In this document: positions 26,602 through 37,665 of the stretch, piece by piece
Position numbering within the stretch: the stretch's first letter is position 1
Layout: the number at the start of each line of letters is the position of its first letter
Origin: Schistosoma mansoni
Taxonomy: Eukaryota; Platyhelminthes; Trematoda; Strigeidida; Schistosomatidae
DNA length: 64,000 nucleotides
Direction: 5' to 3'
Assembly: GCF_000237925.1 (NCBI RefSeq)
Contig: NC_031495.1
Span: 53,730,108 to 53,794,107, forward strand
Notes under the pieces: model-generated
Database searches by the model: none
What the model was told of the DNA's origin: nothing
What the model saw: only the letters and a program-made list of their open reading frames with translations
Position numbers and translations under genes: made by a program

Positions 26602-26962
26602 GAAGAGGATGTTTTTGAGCATGTAGTTGGCGTCGACTCGCGATTGACTATGATCACCACTACAAGAAGATTACGTGCCAGATATCGAGTTGGATCCCTC
26701 CGTAAGCCGAAAACCGGAAGGCAGTTGATGGGTGCAATAAGATATATTTGTTAGCGATCTCGTGGTATCGAAAGAATACCGAGATCGTGCCCAAGTTTAC
26801 GAGCGGAACTACCGAACGTATGCGAGTTTGTGCAAAGTCACGGACAACGGAAGAAAATGTGTATTTTGTACAATTAAACAAACGGGTACGGTAAAACAAT
26901 CACCGGTACAATTGGTCAGAATAATATTTGTTTCCATTATACCAATCGCGTTCTCGTCATAA
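26602..26962 (+). other. Orphan open frames of unknown origin
   Basis: After ttttttcag, a frame reads LIEEDVFEHVVGVDSRLTMI, then RRLRARYRVGSLRKPKTGRQ and a stop near 26752. A second frame (26753-26962) reads VSKEYRDRAQVYERNYRTYA, then CKVTDNGRKCVFCTIKQ. The block is richer in CG than its surroundings. It could be an exon or the inside of a retroelement next to the R2 repeat. Not recognised. Confidence 0.25.
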
Positions 26963-27109
26963 AAGTAAGTCACTACAAGCATGTCTACGGATATATTGGT
27001 GGCATTTTTTAAAACAATGAATCGTGTTATCTGCCAAACATCGATTCACGTAAAAACGATATTCATTTGATTTTTCCTTTCTTGAGGTATACTTTGAAAA
27101 TATTTATCT

Positions 27110-28549
27110 TTATACGTTCGCGTTTTGTAAATCCTGAATTAATGAAGCCTGTTCTTTAGATAATGGCATAAATAAACATTCAAGTGTTCCGTTAATTGAA
27201 AGTATTTGTTTTGAACTACAATTTGTAAGCCTCTGTCTTTGCTCATTTGAAACCTTACAATCTTTATCACTTATTGGATTATATATTAAATCCGAACTTT
27301 CGAACATCTTTTATTGTTGCTGCTAAACTTAACCAGTCTTCATAATGAACTCCAATACAATATATTATATTAACACAACGTTATTATTATCATTACCTCG
27401 ATTAACAAAAAATTCCCCCTACTATGCATTTTATTCACCTGATTTGTTGACTTACTATTACATAAATTATAACTTGACACTTTAACACGAACTATCTTGA
27501 TCTTTATTCACTGAAGTTTCTAATTTACAAATCACACATTGTTGAAGTAATTATGCCGTGACAGATGCAAAAGTTCATCATTCGTAACAAATAACATTGT
27601 CAAATTCATTAGTGAATGTCTTATTTTGACCTTCGTAAAATATCACAATAGTTATGAACTTATAACTGTAGAGCCTGATGTCGAAATTATTGAGAGCAAT
27701 TATCTATTTAAAGCTCAACTAAACCGGGTTGTTTTATTGACCAGTTATGGTATTTGTATGTACTGACAGTTATTTTGCATATCATCGGGTTAATACTTTG
27801 AGTTACGAAGTATGGTGCCTTTAGGTGTACTCACTGCTTTCTCCATGACTTCAATACTGGTTCATTCGTGACTACAACCTTGGGAATCGCTATTCAGTAT
27901 ATCAAATTCTACTACTTTTACTTATCACACCAACCTTATAAGTTTGGAACTGTAAACGGAAATTTCAGCGTACTTCTATTTGATATCATTTCTAATGGGT
28001 TATTTGTGGTGATCACATAAAATAATAAATTTACTCTTTATTCATATCTTTTTCACGCGAGTTCATACTCTTCACGCTATAGTTGATTCTTAACTACTGC
28101 AGTACAAATGAATAGATGTAAGATTTTCGTTGATTTAATATGCAAAGTGAAATTACTTATTTCAAAGGACGTCACAAATGAACCTGATATTGGGTAATTG
28201 GATTTCTATTCAATTACAATGTGTCTTAAGATTTTATAACTTAATTTCAAATTTGGTATATGATCAGAACAGATGCTTAAAGGAGACAAAATTGTATTAT
28301 ACTTTATTACATTCATCGTCAAATAAACATAAAACTTGTTAAAAGAATTTGATTTTCCGGAAAGTCTTATTTTATTACCTTACGATAATCTTGAAGTACT
28401 ATTAGGTAGTCGTGTGAAATCCAATAACTTTGAATGGACGAAAGGAGCTCGATTCCACAAGATTCTTTGACAAAAATAAGAAAATCAGATAATTCACGGT
28501 CAACCTCCAAAAGTAAGCTATAAAGTGTGGTTTTGGTAATTTGATTCAT
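27110..28549 (-). CDS. Hypothetical two-exon gene
   Basis: Candidate exon 1 (28549-28379) starts MNQITKTTLYSLLLEVDREL, runs through YWISHDYLIVLQDYRK and ends at a GTAAT donor in phase 0; the region before its ATG has a gtaatttcag acceptor-like site. Candidate exon 2 (27307-27110) reads MFESSDLIYNPISDKD and ends SLIQDLQNANV-stop. A phase-0 join would give 122 residues, mostly helical and soluble. The acceptor before exon 2 is weak. No homologue recognised. Confidence 0.35.
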
Positions 28550-28559
28550 GTTAATTTGC

Positions 28560-29830
28560 CTGATAGGTTTATTACTGAAATTACCAAACACGGTCTGGTA
28601 TGACTATTTACAAAACTCCAAAAATGTTCATTCCATAAGATGAGAGATTCCAACAATTGTGAGGCAGTGACTAGACATTATTTGGCGTCCGCAAAAAATT
28701 TTAATGCAATCCTCAAATACTTTGATCAATTACACTTCTTAGGTTTCAGATTCGTAGTCTAATAGTGAAGAATGGACTGGCAGTGAAAACTGGATTTTGA
28801 AGTGTACACGTAGTAATATATTGTATTGAAATATGTATGAAACGATTACAGTTGTATACAAACACTATAGTTTCACAGCCACTATTTTTAGCAATCAAGG
28901 AATAAGCTTATTAAAACTTACTTTTATGTACTTGGAATTCGCACGGGAAAATAAGGATAGTGTTAATGTGAAAAGCTTATCGTTCTTGAATCAATTGTTT
29001 AAGTTTTTGAAATCTGTTGAGTGATATATTTGGTGATTTCTTCAAGCATACACTGTAACAACATCAGAATTGATTTTTTTTCTAGTTATATTACGTATAT
29101 AAGATATCGAATTATGATGTTGATTACGATAATACAGATTGTGTGATAATCTTGAGAAGTATACAGATTAAGCTCTATATTATTCACGTTCTTAATTTGT
29201 ATCAATGAATGGGTATCATATGTGCTTTCAAGCTAGATTTAAGTGAAAACAGGTTGTTTAAAAAAGATAATTTTATTTGTCGATTGATTGAAATGAAGTG
29301 AAAAAGATTTTGATCAATACGACTTAAGGTGAAGACACTTTCCAGATTAATTGTTAAATATTTCTGTGAGCGTTATTCGATTATTATAGTGAAAAAAAAC
29401 GGTTAGAAATTGTTATGTATCTTTGAAAATATTTCCACTAACAGATACAGGACATTAAATCCTTCCCAAAGTTGTCGCTGATCATATCGTATAAAGTTGT
29501 ATTTTTATTTTCACAGATAACCTGCCCAGTCCAGAGAACATGCAATTCATAGAAACTATAGACTAAATTATTGTAACCAATTTTTTACAGAACACCAAAC
29601 GTTAATGGATGTTTGCCAAGTCACTTTAATCAGTGAGTTCATATTCGTTTAAAGTTAAATTCTAAATAAACAAAATAATGTATCAATATTTTTTTCTTAG
29701 TTTTATTGACCTTATTTTTTTTATATAATTCGAATAGAATGAGTATTTCACAAATTGTACAAATTGATACATTTAGAAAAAAAAGATGAATAGAGTAGGT
29801 AAACTATTTTATTTTAAAATAGTAATGTGC
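28560..29830. other. No gene seen
   Basis: Very AT-rich. One short frame at 28833-29024 has no splice or family support. Nothing else recognised. Confidence 0.5.
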
Positions 29831-29833
29831 TCG

Positions 29834-29985
29834 AATTTCGCGAGGCGAGGTCGTGGATGCGCACTACTTAGGAGTCCCACAATAGGACGAAACGGCCGTC
29901 CAGTGCTTCTAGGTTTTCCATGGTGGTCTAGCTTCAATTGACTAACGCTTTCAACTATGAAAGTAATGTGATATGTAGTTGTTTT
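29834..29985 (+). mobile_element. tRNA-derived SINE with hammerhead, 5'-truncated copy
   Basis: It starts inside the tRNA-like B-box region (ctcgaatttcgcgag), continues through the hammerhead (29861-29906) and into the shared tail (ttttccatggtggtctagct, then caattgacta and ctttcaactatgaaa). The A box is absent. The same family as 36134-36358. Confidence 0.85.
29861..29906 (+). ncRNA. Hammerhead ribozyme, degenerate
   Basis: Read 5' to 3': stem I strand GCACTA; core CTTAGGA (consensus CTGANGA); stem II GTCC with loop CACAATA and GGAC; GAAA; a very short stem III within CGGCCGT; cleavage triplet GTC; stem I return CAGTGC. The core G is replaced by T and the base closing stem I is mismatched, so this copy should not cleave. 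Type I hammerhead with a minimal stem III. Confidence 0.85.
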
Positions 29986-30839
29986 TTAATATTAGATGAT
30001 TAGTACGTAACCTCATTTGTTATTTATTGTCGAATCAATTTATAATGCAATCTTTCCTAGCCTCCTATAGACATATATTTTCTATATAACTACATATATA
30101 CGAATGTACAGCTTAAGTAAATGATTTCGTCGAAAAGAAAATGTTCTTCGCTGAATTCTCTTTTTCTTATTCAATAACACTATGAGTCATTTTAATTATC
30201 TAGATGAGGAACCATTAAAATCTAAAAGTTAGTAAATAGTTAATGTATAGTGTTATGATGCTTAAATTGTTAACTAGTAAATTATAGAAAAAACAGCTGT
30301 AAACAGAAATCTTAGATTACTTATTTTCATTCATCCTTAACATTTCGTATAAAGCCCTATATCAAAATCAGAGTTTGTATAATGCAATTAAAGGTATTTG
30401 AAGGAAATTTGTTTTTTCCCCATTAAATGGTACTAAAGAAATGATAAAATGTTTATCGATACCCTTGTAACTATAATAAGATAAATTTTAGCTATGCCTA
30501 TATTCACGTAATCTTACGAAAATCTGATAACAATCAACAGTTATAATATCAGTTCAGTGAATCAGTTTAGGTCCTCATTTCAAATCTGTTTTCATTCTGC
30601 ATTGTACTGCAACTATCTACTTTTAAATGTTTAGACATCACAGATAGATAAATTATCTGAATAATGATTGACTAAGATCTGACATTAAAACTAACTGAGA
30701 TCTCTGTACAGCTTAGAAAGTATAACACTTTATTGTGGGGGCTACAAGTGATCTCTGTCTCTTTGAAATAAACTATATAATCCATTCATCCATCAGTATT
30801 CCTTAGGCCTTATTCCAAGACATCAGTAACAAATGAGGT

Positions 30840-31100
30840 GGCTATTATAAAAGGTCAAGCACGGGAGATGATCGGAAAGGGTGTTTCCAACATGCCCAAC
30901 GAATAGTCGTATTTAAATCATCATAGTTCGACAAATTAAGGAAGCAAGTATGCAGTGTGTGCCACTGATATCGACAGATAAAAGTAGTGTGTATCATCAG
31001 TCAAAAGTAAAATGCCTGGTGGCAGAAGGTTAATAAGATCAAAGAAAAGAGAACGAGAACATAGAATGATTACTGTGGAAATAAAGGGACAGTGAAGTCT
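30840..31100 (-). repeat. Dispersed repeat family R1, copy 2
   Basis: The reverse complement carries the same ordered words as 38630-38900 (gttctcgttctcttttcttt, ccttctgccaccaggca, acttttgactgatga). Non-coding; unidentified family. Confidence 0.6.
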
Positions 31101-31639
31101 TATACGATTGATTGCTATTTTGAAGATGTATGGTTCTCAGATTTTACTAACATTTTCTATAATTTTGTATTCAAATACATCCGATTGTTGCCAATTGTGT
31201 TCTCGTTCACTACAAGTATACAAAATACTGTCGATCACTCATTATCCAAACAAACAAATTAAAATGTGCATTTGTTAACAATTCAAAAATGGGTTCAGTA
31301 GCACACACAACAAAACTAGTACAACGTTATTTTCAAAATTGAAACGAAGAAAAGTTTCTCACTGATTACTGATGAATTGTCATATACCATGTCTTCCTGT
31401 TACCTAATAATTCAAATAGAAACCTGAGTAACCGAACAAGGTGAATCAAATCTTGTTTTTCATAACGATTTTATTAATACCAGTTTTGTTCCCAAAAGTA
31501 TTTGAATCTTAAACGTAAAATACAATGAAAATAAAATACTAAATTACTTTTTACCCTAAAGATAAGATGATCATAATTGTCAGATGATAAGGGATATTAA
31601 TACTGATATAAATATTCATTTGTCTTTTTGTTTAATTGT

Positions 31640-31825
31640 TTGAAGATCCCCAACATATTAAGAGACTAGTATTTGAACAAAGAATATTCTTTTCCATAAA
31701 TTCTATTCAGGTTCTACAATTATATATCCAAATTAATAATCCGAAAAAATGGCCAGGTTAAAGGTAAAGTACATCGTTTAAAGCATGTAAATTTAGGATT
31801 ATCATACCAAATAGAATAACTGTGT
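31640..31825. repeat. Inverted repeat, left arm (foldback element)
   Basis: Reverse complement of about 32115-32285 with roughly nine in ten bases matching by eye. A diagnostic shared word is acatcgtttaaagcatgtaa. The arms enclose about 300 bp of AT-rich non-coding DNA. It could be a foldback/MITE-like element or an inverted pseudo-LTR of the PLE that starts near 32480. Confidence 0.8.
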
Positions 31826-32114
31826 CTCTTATCTTTGTTCACAAATCTTTGTATTATTATTATTATTAGTTAAACATCATTATTAATCTCCCCTATACAT
31901 GATTCATTCACTTCGCATTGATCCCTCCTTATTACGTCTTACTAATTTTTCACACGATTTAGTCTTCCACTTGATCGAATTGTAATTGCACTATCATATC
32001 TCTCTCACCCTATCTGACCCCTATTTATTCTGATCATGGATCTTAAATTTTCACTTAACATATATACAGATTCAAGTTAACATTCTATATGAGAGTCATA
32101 TCAACATTAACAAT

Positions 32115-32285
32115 TTTATTCTATTTTGTTTGACATTCCTAAATTTACATGCTTTAAACGATGTACTTTGCCTTTAACCTGGTCATTTATTCGATTATTA
32201 ATTTGGATATATAATTGTAGAACCTGAAGAGAGAATTTATCGAAAAGAATATTCTTCGTTCAAATATTAGTCTTTTGTTTAATTA
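32115..32285. repeat. Inverted repeat, right arm (foldback element)
   Basis: Partner of 31640-31825; carries ttacatgctttaaacgatgt and gatatataattgtagaacct in reverse complement to the left arm. Confidence 0.8.
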
Positions 32286-32479
32286 TCGAAATACTTATTA
32301 ATTGAAGATATCACAACACCTTAATATATATTGTATTTATTCAAATGCATCAAACTATACAATTTAGATAAATCAACTTTTATATCTATTTCATAACCAA
32401 AGTTAATCTGTAATATTCATCAATTTCTTGAACTGTACAGAATCTCTAGTATTGTAGTGCATTCAAAAAGTATACGTAA

Positions 32480-33066
32480 ATGAATCATTGAGTAGAAATG
32501 TTATCAAAACACGAAGTTCAGCGAAGGGATCTCTTTTCAACGAATTTATTATCAAGCTGTACAATCGTATATACATGAAAATATTTTGTCGTTTAACAAC
32601 AACGATTAAAAGGACATTTAATGCTGCTAAACTGCGGATAACCTTCACTAGTAAGAACTTATTTTCTGTATCCATAAAAGATAAGCTTCCGTGTTTGGTC
32701 ACCTCTATGTGCATCTAACAGTTCACCTGCTCTTGTGGAGCAAGGTACATCGGTCATAGCTAGCGCTCGCTTTCAACTTGGATACGAGAACATATCCCAG
32801 TTTGGTTCTACAAGGGTGAAAAGAAAGCAGTTAGGAGTTCTATACTTGAACACCTAATCGACTGTAATCATTCTACGGATCCACAGTCTGATTTTAAGGT
32901 TGTTTATATGATTCATTCAAATCTACCTAGATTTCTTCGTATCCAACTCCTAAAAAAATAGCCGAAGCTCTTACCATCCATGAGCTTAAACCAGAACTAT
33001 GCGTACAAAAGAAGTACGTCTTATCATTATCGTTACCATGGCCTTAATATTATTATCACCCTATTA
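32480..33066 (+). mobile_element. Penelope-like element fragment, GIY-YIG endonuclease and C-terminus
   Basis: Readable in more than one frame: TIKRTFNAAKLRITFTSKNL, QFTCSCGARYIGHS (cysteine-rich GIY-YIG start), IREHIPVWFYKGEKKAVRSS, LEHLIDCNHSTDPQSDFKVV and a C-terminal KRSTS/YVLSLSLPWP tail. The order matches schistosome PLE proteins. The reverse transcriptase is missing, so it is a 5'-truncated, broken copy. It is followed at once by the hammerhead-SINE tail at 33071. Confidence 0.85.
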
Positions 33067-33070
33067 TTAC

Positions 33071-33165
33071 CGTCCAGTGCTCCCAGGTTTTCCATGGTGG
33101 TCTAGCTTCGATTGACTCATGATTTCAACTATGAAAATACTGAAATTTCCACAAAACCCCTTCTG
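33071..33165 (+). mobile_element. Hammerhead-family 3' segment abutting the PLE
   Basis: It starts CGTC|CAGTGCT, that is, four bases before the hammerhead cleavage site of the SINE family. It then carries the whole family tail (ttttccatggtggtctagct, attgactcatg, tttcaactatgaaaata, ccacaaaaccccttctga). No ribozyme core lies upstream; the sequence before it is PLE 3' sequence. Confidence 0.85.
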
Positions 33166-33329
33166 ATCTATGATATAAGTGTATAGAATGTTAATTTGTT
33201 ACTTAGCTTAATGATAAAAGTAAGTTTTGTTTGATCATGAACCCATCATCCTCATATTTTTTTTCTTTTTTCAACCATTGATCATCTTCTACAGGAAAAA
33301 TAACAATTTTACACAAATTGTAATCATAC

Positions 33330-33782
33330 ATGGGAAATTATCAAACAAAATGCGAACTAACTAAAAAGGCACTGTATCACATACTATCTTCCTGTTTGAT
33401 AATATTTGCGAGTCTCACATTTATTATTTTACAGACAGTATTTTCGTACTGTATTCCTGTAGGATCAGATATGGCTTGGCCTTCAGTTTTAATTCCATTT
33501 GGTTATATTCCTGCAGGTTTATTATTTCTGACAGCTGGTGCAACTTTAGCCGCTGGATTAACAAACTCAGAACTTTGGCAAGCAACCAGTGTTGTGTGCT
33601 GTATACTTCCATTGATAACCACTATTGCTATAGCATGCACTACATTACAACAATATGTACATACTTTTCCAAAAAATTCAAGTATTTTGATTATGGGAGT
33701 GATTAGTTGTTTGACTACACTTTTGTGCTTCATTCATGCTATTCTAATATGCGTTAGTCAATATTTTTATCCTTCACCATAA
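33330..33782 (+). CDS. Four-pass membrane protein, paralogue A
   Basis: A 150-residue protein in one exon. Four hydrophobic spans at about 16-40, 52-76, 84-106 and 119-144, with short loops. Conserved with paralogue B (40619-41179): YHI..., LQTVFSYC, WPSVLIPFGYI, LTAGATLAAGL, AIACTTLQQYV, LIMGVIS and CFIHAILIC; well over half the residues match. An acceptor-like tcttctacag lies about 30 bp upstream of the ATG, so a 5' UTR intron or trans-splice site is likely. The size and layout recall tetraspan/MARVEL-like proteins, but no family motif was recognised. Probably a surface or vesicle membrane protein. Confidence 0.8.
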   Translation: MGNYQTKCELTKKALYHILSSCLIIFASLTFIILQTVFSYCIPVGSDMAWPSVLIPFGYIPAGLLFLTAGATLAAGLTNSELWQATSVVCCILPLITTIAIACTTLQQYVHTFPKNSSILIMGVISCLTTLLCFIHAILICVSQYFYPSP

Positions 33783-33789
33783 CCAATTA

Positions 33790-35070
33790 TTAGACAATGC
33801 GAATTTCACACATCATTTAATGATTGAGTTTCAAATGTTTTCATTACTTACAAGATTTTAAAATCAAATCCATGATATGGCATTTTTAAAAGCATTAACA
33901 TTATATAGCCATTAGGTAGAAGTAAGATTTGTTACAGAGACTAAGAATGATAAAGCATCAGTTTTTATAAATAGTAGTTGTACGTAAACATATGCTATTT
34001 ATGTTGATAGTATTATGAGTCGTATAGAAATTACATGAAGGTTTGCCAACACTAAGTTGATTACGTAAATTAGTATTAGTGTATTAGTTTAAATTTCACA
34101 AGAACCATAAACATTCATAAGTTCCTAAACGTATATCATTTATAAGTTTCCTTCTAAATGTTCCAAACCATAACGTCATTAAACTAAATACTTTAAAGTG
34201 CTGACTCACATATCCTAATGATTATGTTGCATTTTCTCGACAGAAGTAGATACTTACCTGGCATCCTATTAATTCTAGAACTTTACTTTATGCTTAGGAT
34301 ATAACGGATTAAAATTTACTAACAGTTAGTTAATAAAAGGATACTTATTCAGATATTTAAAAAAATCACATCGGATTTTCTAGTCATAGTGTTTGTTATG
34401 CATAGCAGTTAGCTTTTTAATAAAAGCGTAATCAGTTACGCAGACAATTAAAATCATGATCAATACACTTAGTAGTTATACATGTTGACATTATCAATGT
34501 AATTAAAAGTGATTGAAAAGTACCAGTTAATACTCAACGCAAAGATTAGTTGTAAACGTAATAAAAGTTAACTTCTTTTTTACAAACCACTCAACGACAA
34601 AAGCATATATGTTCCTAATATTAATATTCAAAACAGTTCAGATAGCTAGGTATAAATATTTATTCATTGAAACGTCACAGTGTAGCTTTCATTTGAATCT
34701 GATTAGCTTCTGTCTAAGAAACTAAAAAAGACTGGTTAAAACACTATTCACTCGAATACGGAAACTATGTTTAGAGAGAATATTGAGTAGGAACTAACTG
34801 TAGTTCAGAATTGTTTACGAGATAATGTTTATCTGCAACAATTTATCAATATGTATGTGAAAACAAGAAATAAGGAAACGAAATTTTCTAGGGTTGAGAA
34901 AAATCCAGTCGTTTTATGACTTAACTTCAAAGGCGACGAAATAGTTAGAGTGAGTAATTCTAGACTAAATGCTATATCCAAGAGGATGTGTCCAGTTGTT
35001 AAACTAGTTTCGTCACAACAAACAAATTGATTATTCAGCCAAACAAAAGTGGGGAAATTCCCACCTTGTT
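33790..35070. other. No gene seen
   Basis: AT-rich intergenic sequence, presumably including the 3' UTR of paralogue A. No repeat identified. Confidence 0.5.
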
Positions 35071-35074
35071 ATTT

Positions 35075-35340
35075 TAAACTGTAATTACCAGTCTACATGT
35101 TGTCCCAAAGCACTTGCATTGGAAGAATGGGAAGAACGATTCATATTCTCCAGTGGGAGCACATTCCAGCAAAAAGGTCAACATATTTTGTCACTGTCCG
35201 TCATCTGCTTAATAGCGGATACTATGTTGATATTTTAAAATCATTCGAAACAAAAAAATACTTAAACATTATCTCATTTATCACTTTACCGCAAGGCTGT
35301 CGTTTGTAACCTTGAGACTAAAACCGTGTACAAAAGGATA
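35075..35340 (+). mobile_element. Penelope-like element endonuclease fragment
   Basis: The frame at 35097-35309 reads STCIGRMGRTIHILQWEHIP and then VRHLLNSGYYVDILKSFETK, aligning with the GRT...EHIP...HLLDTGH...FK spacing of PLE GIY-YIG domains. The following bases keep a KTVYKRIQL echo of the PLE C-terminus. Short, broken fragment. Confidence 0.5.
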
Positions 35341-36133
35341 CAGCTGTAAATCTATCCCTATCCCAGTAACTTGTTTTTCAATATTCATTTATATAATATC
35401 ATATTCTCAATAACAAATTCCTTTCTTTCATTTATGGGTCTTTTATGAACTTTACTCGTCTTACTCTGCTAATCTATCCAATTTATGATTGTTGCGTAAT
35501 TTCTGTACTCTGGAAATGTGTCTCCATGTGTTTTAAAATTTTTCTTCTAGAACTTTCACCTTAATAACATATAAATATTGATTCATTTCTGTCATAGTTG
35601 TTATTTTTATCCTACCAATCTCCAGTAATATGATATAAAGTATGTACATTGGTTACAAACCATTATTACTATTGTGTCCAGGTTGTAAGCAGCTAACGAT
35701 AACCATCCAGCTCAGAGAATAAAACTCCATCAAAACGATAACCTATGTAATAAATAAATTCATCTTAATCTACCGCGCATGTTTTTCTTGCTTTAGTCAA
35801 ATTTCTCAATGGGAAAAACTGTATGAACTTATAGAAATAAGTCATTACTGAATAAATATAAAATCAAAAGAAAACTGCCAACTGAGATTCTATTCATTCT
35901 CATGCTTAGTTCATTCACCATCTGTCTTTTTTGGTAGACTTAACAATTTTTTTGAACAACTGAAAGGCATGCACTTCTTGTTCATTTAACTTAAAGATAG
36001 TTAAAGAATAACTGGGAATCATTCCGAAGAGATCATACATGTAGTATGTATTTAAATAAAAAAGATTTGTATCGACTTACTTCTTAATTTTACATTTAAT
36101 ATCACATATTCACAATGTTTCCCAGTATTATTA

Positions 36134-36358
36134 TCAGAAGGGGTTTTGTGGAGATTTAGTATTTTCATAGTTGAAAGCGTGAGTCAATTGAAGCTAGACC
36201 ACCATGGAAAACTTGGAAGCACTCCACGGCCGTTTCGTCCTACTATGGGACTCCTCAGCAGTGCGCATCCACGATCCCGCACTCGCGGGATTCGAACCCA
36301 GGACTTACCAGTCTCGCGCCAGAGCACTTAGCCGATAGACCACTGAGCCGGTATCCAA
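36134..36358 (-). mobile_element. tRNA-derived SINE with embedded hammerhead, near full length
   Basis: On the minus strand it starts GGATACCGGCTCAGTGG (tRNA-like; A box about 36339-36350), keeps a B box GGTTCGAATCC (36288-36298), then the hammerhead (36219-36264), the conserved tail and an AT-rich end after cttctga. This is the layout of Pol III SINEs of the Sm-alpha kind. Sequence beyond 36358 (to about 36500) may be another repeat unit but was not matched. Confidence 0.88.
36219..36264 (-). ncRNA. Hammerhead ribozyme in SINE, cleavage site mutated
   Basis: Minus strand: GCACTG (stem I), CTGAGGA (intact core), GTCC/CATAGTA/GGAC (stem II), GAAA, CGGCCGT (minimal stem III), then GGAGTGC where the family has CCAGTGC. 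The base 5' of the cleavage point is G, which hammerheads do not accept, and one stem I pair is lost. Everything else is intact. Confidence 0.88.
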
Positions 36359-37264
36359 CGGTGTTAATGTCTAACTTCAACTGATCCACGAAGTTGAGCA
36401 ACCGTTCACCAATTTTCATCAGTGAGTTGGTATCTCACAACAGACGTGGTTTGAACTCCACTGGTCACTGATCTTCACTAGAACTCCGGGATTTACCTCT
36501 CGAAGTCAGCATTCTTTGTTCTGTTAGTTAAAATTCAATGGATTAGGCAATAGTCATTTTGAGTATCCCATTAGTTGCTCTACCAAAACACCGTTGATTG
36601 TTAATAATAACCACTTAAAGAGTATTCGTTTTACTGTGTATTCTAATTTTATTCACCTTAACATCCTTTATCTGATAAAAGTGTAGCGGGAGATAGGATG
36701 AATTACCCCATGAACAATTCAGCAGTTAAATAAGTTTACTGATATTTTATAGAATCCATTAAATTCCTTTTATATATTTAAATATTTTGATACACGTATA
36801 CAAAAGTCATAAATAAGATTTTACATTGATGTTGATATTGTACGTTATGCATCAAATGAACGTGTGCTGTGTGTTGGTTAGTGTATACATTCGATAGAAG
36901 ACAAAATAAACCCATCATACAATAATTTAGTAATTTAATTGTTACTGAATAAATCAAATGCCAAATATTTCTGTTGTCAGTTTTGGAAAAAAAAAGAATC
37001 AATAATCAGACTTGTGATAGTATTCAGTATGACTTCTTACGTCACAGTACTTATTAGGGATATTTTAATACAGAATAAAATCATTAGAATATCTGTTTTC
37101 GATACAAAACAGAGGCAAATATACTTAACTTTAGACAGGTCGTAGGTTCTGACCCAGCTCTCCTTGCTACTGATCGGGTAGTATTTTAGTGGCCCGAGAT
37201 CTGAATCCAGGTAAGTCTTGTGGTTATTGTTATCAACTTATACATACTGCAGATCCTTGTCAAG

Positions 37265-37665
37265 AATTATTGACTTAACTCGCGTTAGTGAATGACGGGA
37301 TTAAATAAGTCAAATACGAGAATAGATTACCAATACGTATTTGTCATACAGTCTTTGATCCAGACAAACGATCGGAGAAAGCGAAGAGTGAAGCGAAATG
37401 ACACGCGGTGGAGAAGGCGTGTGAGCCAACTAGGTTTTATCGAGCATGACTCAATATTTATAGTCAGACAAAAATAAGTTCCAGAAATGTGATGACTAAG
37501 ATAGGAAATACACACACAAATGCTCACATAAAAACAGTCAAGTTGATAAGTGAATAAATGACAGGGTAGAAATGTGGTTTTAGAATGATGATAGACTAGT
37601 GTGTTGAAAGGCTAGAATGACCTATGAGGGCTTGATATAGTACTAGCCCTTACAATATGTCTAAC
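37265..37665 (+). repeat. Dispersed repeat family R2, copy 3 (possible solo LTR)
   Basis: Close match to 25925-26345 over its whole length, with small internal length differences. Same orientation. No coding content. Confidence 0.6.

Noticed and set aside
28833-29024. 63-residue plus-strand ORF
   Set aside because: Low-complexity AT-rich sequence, no splice or family support.
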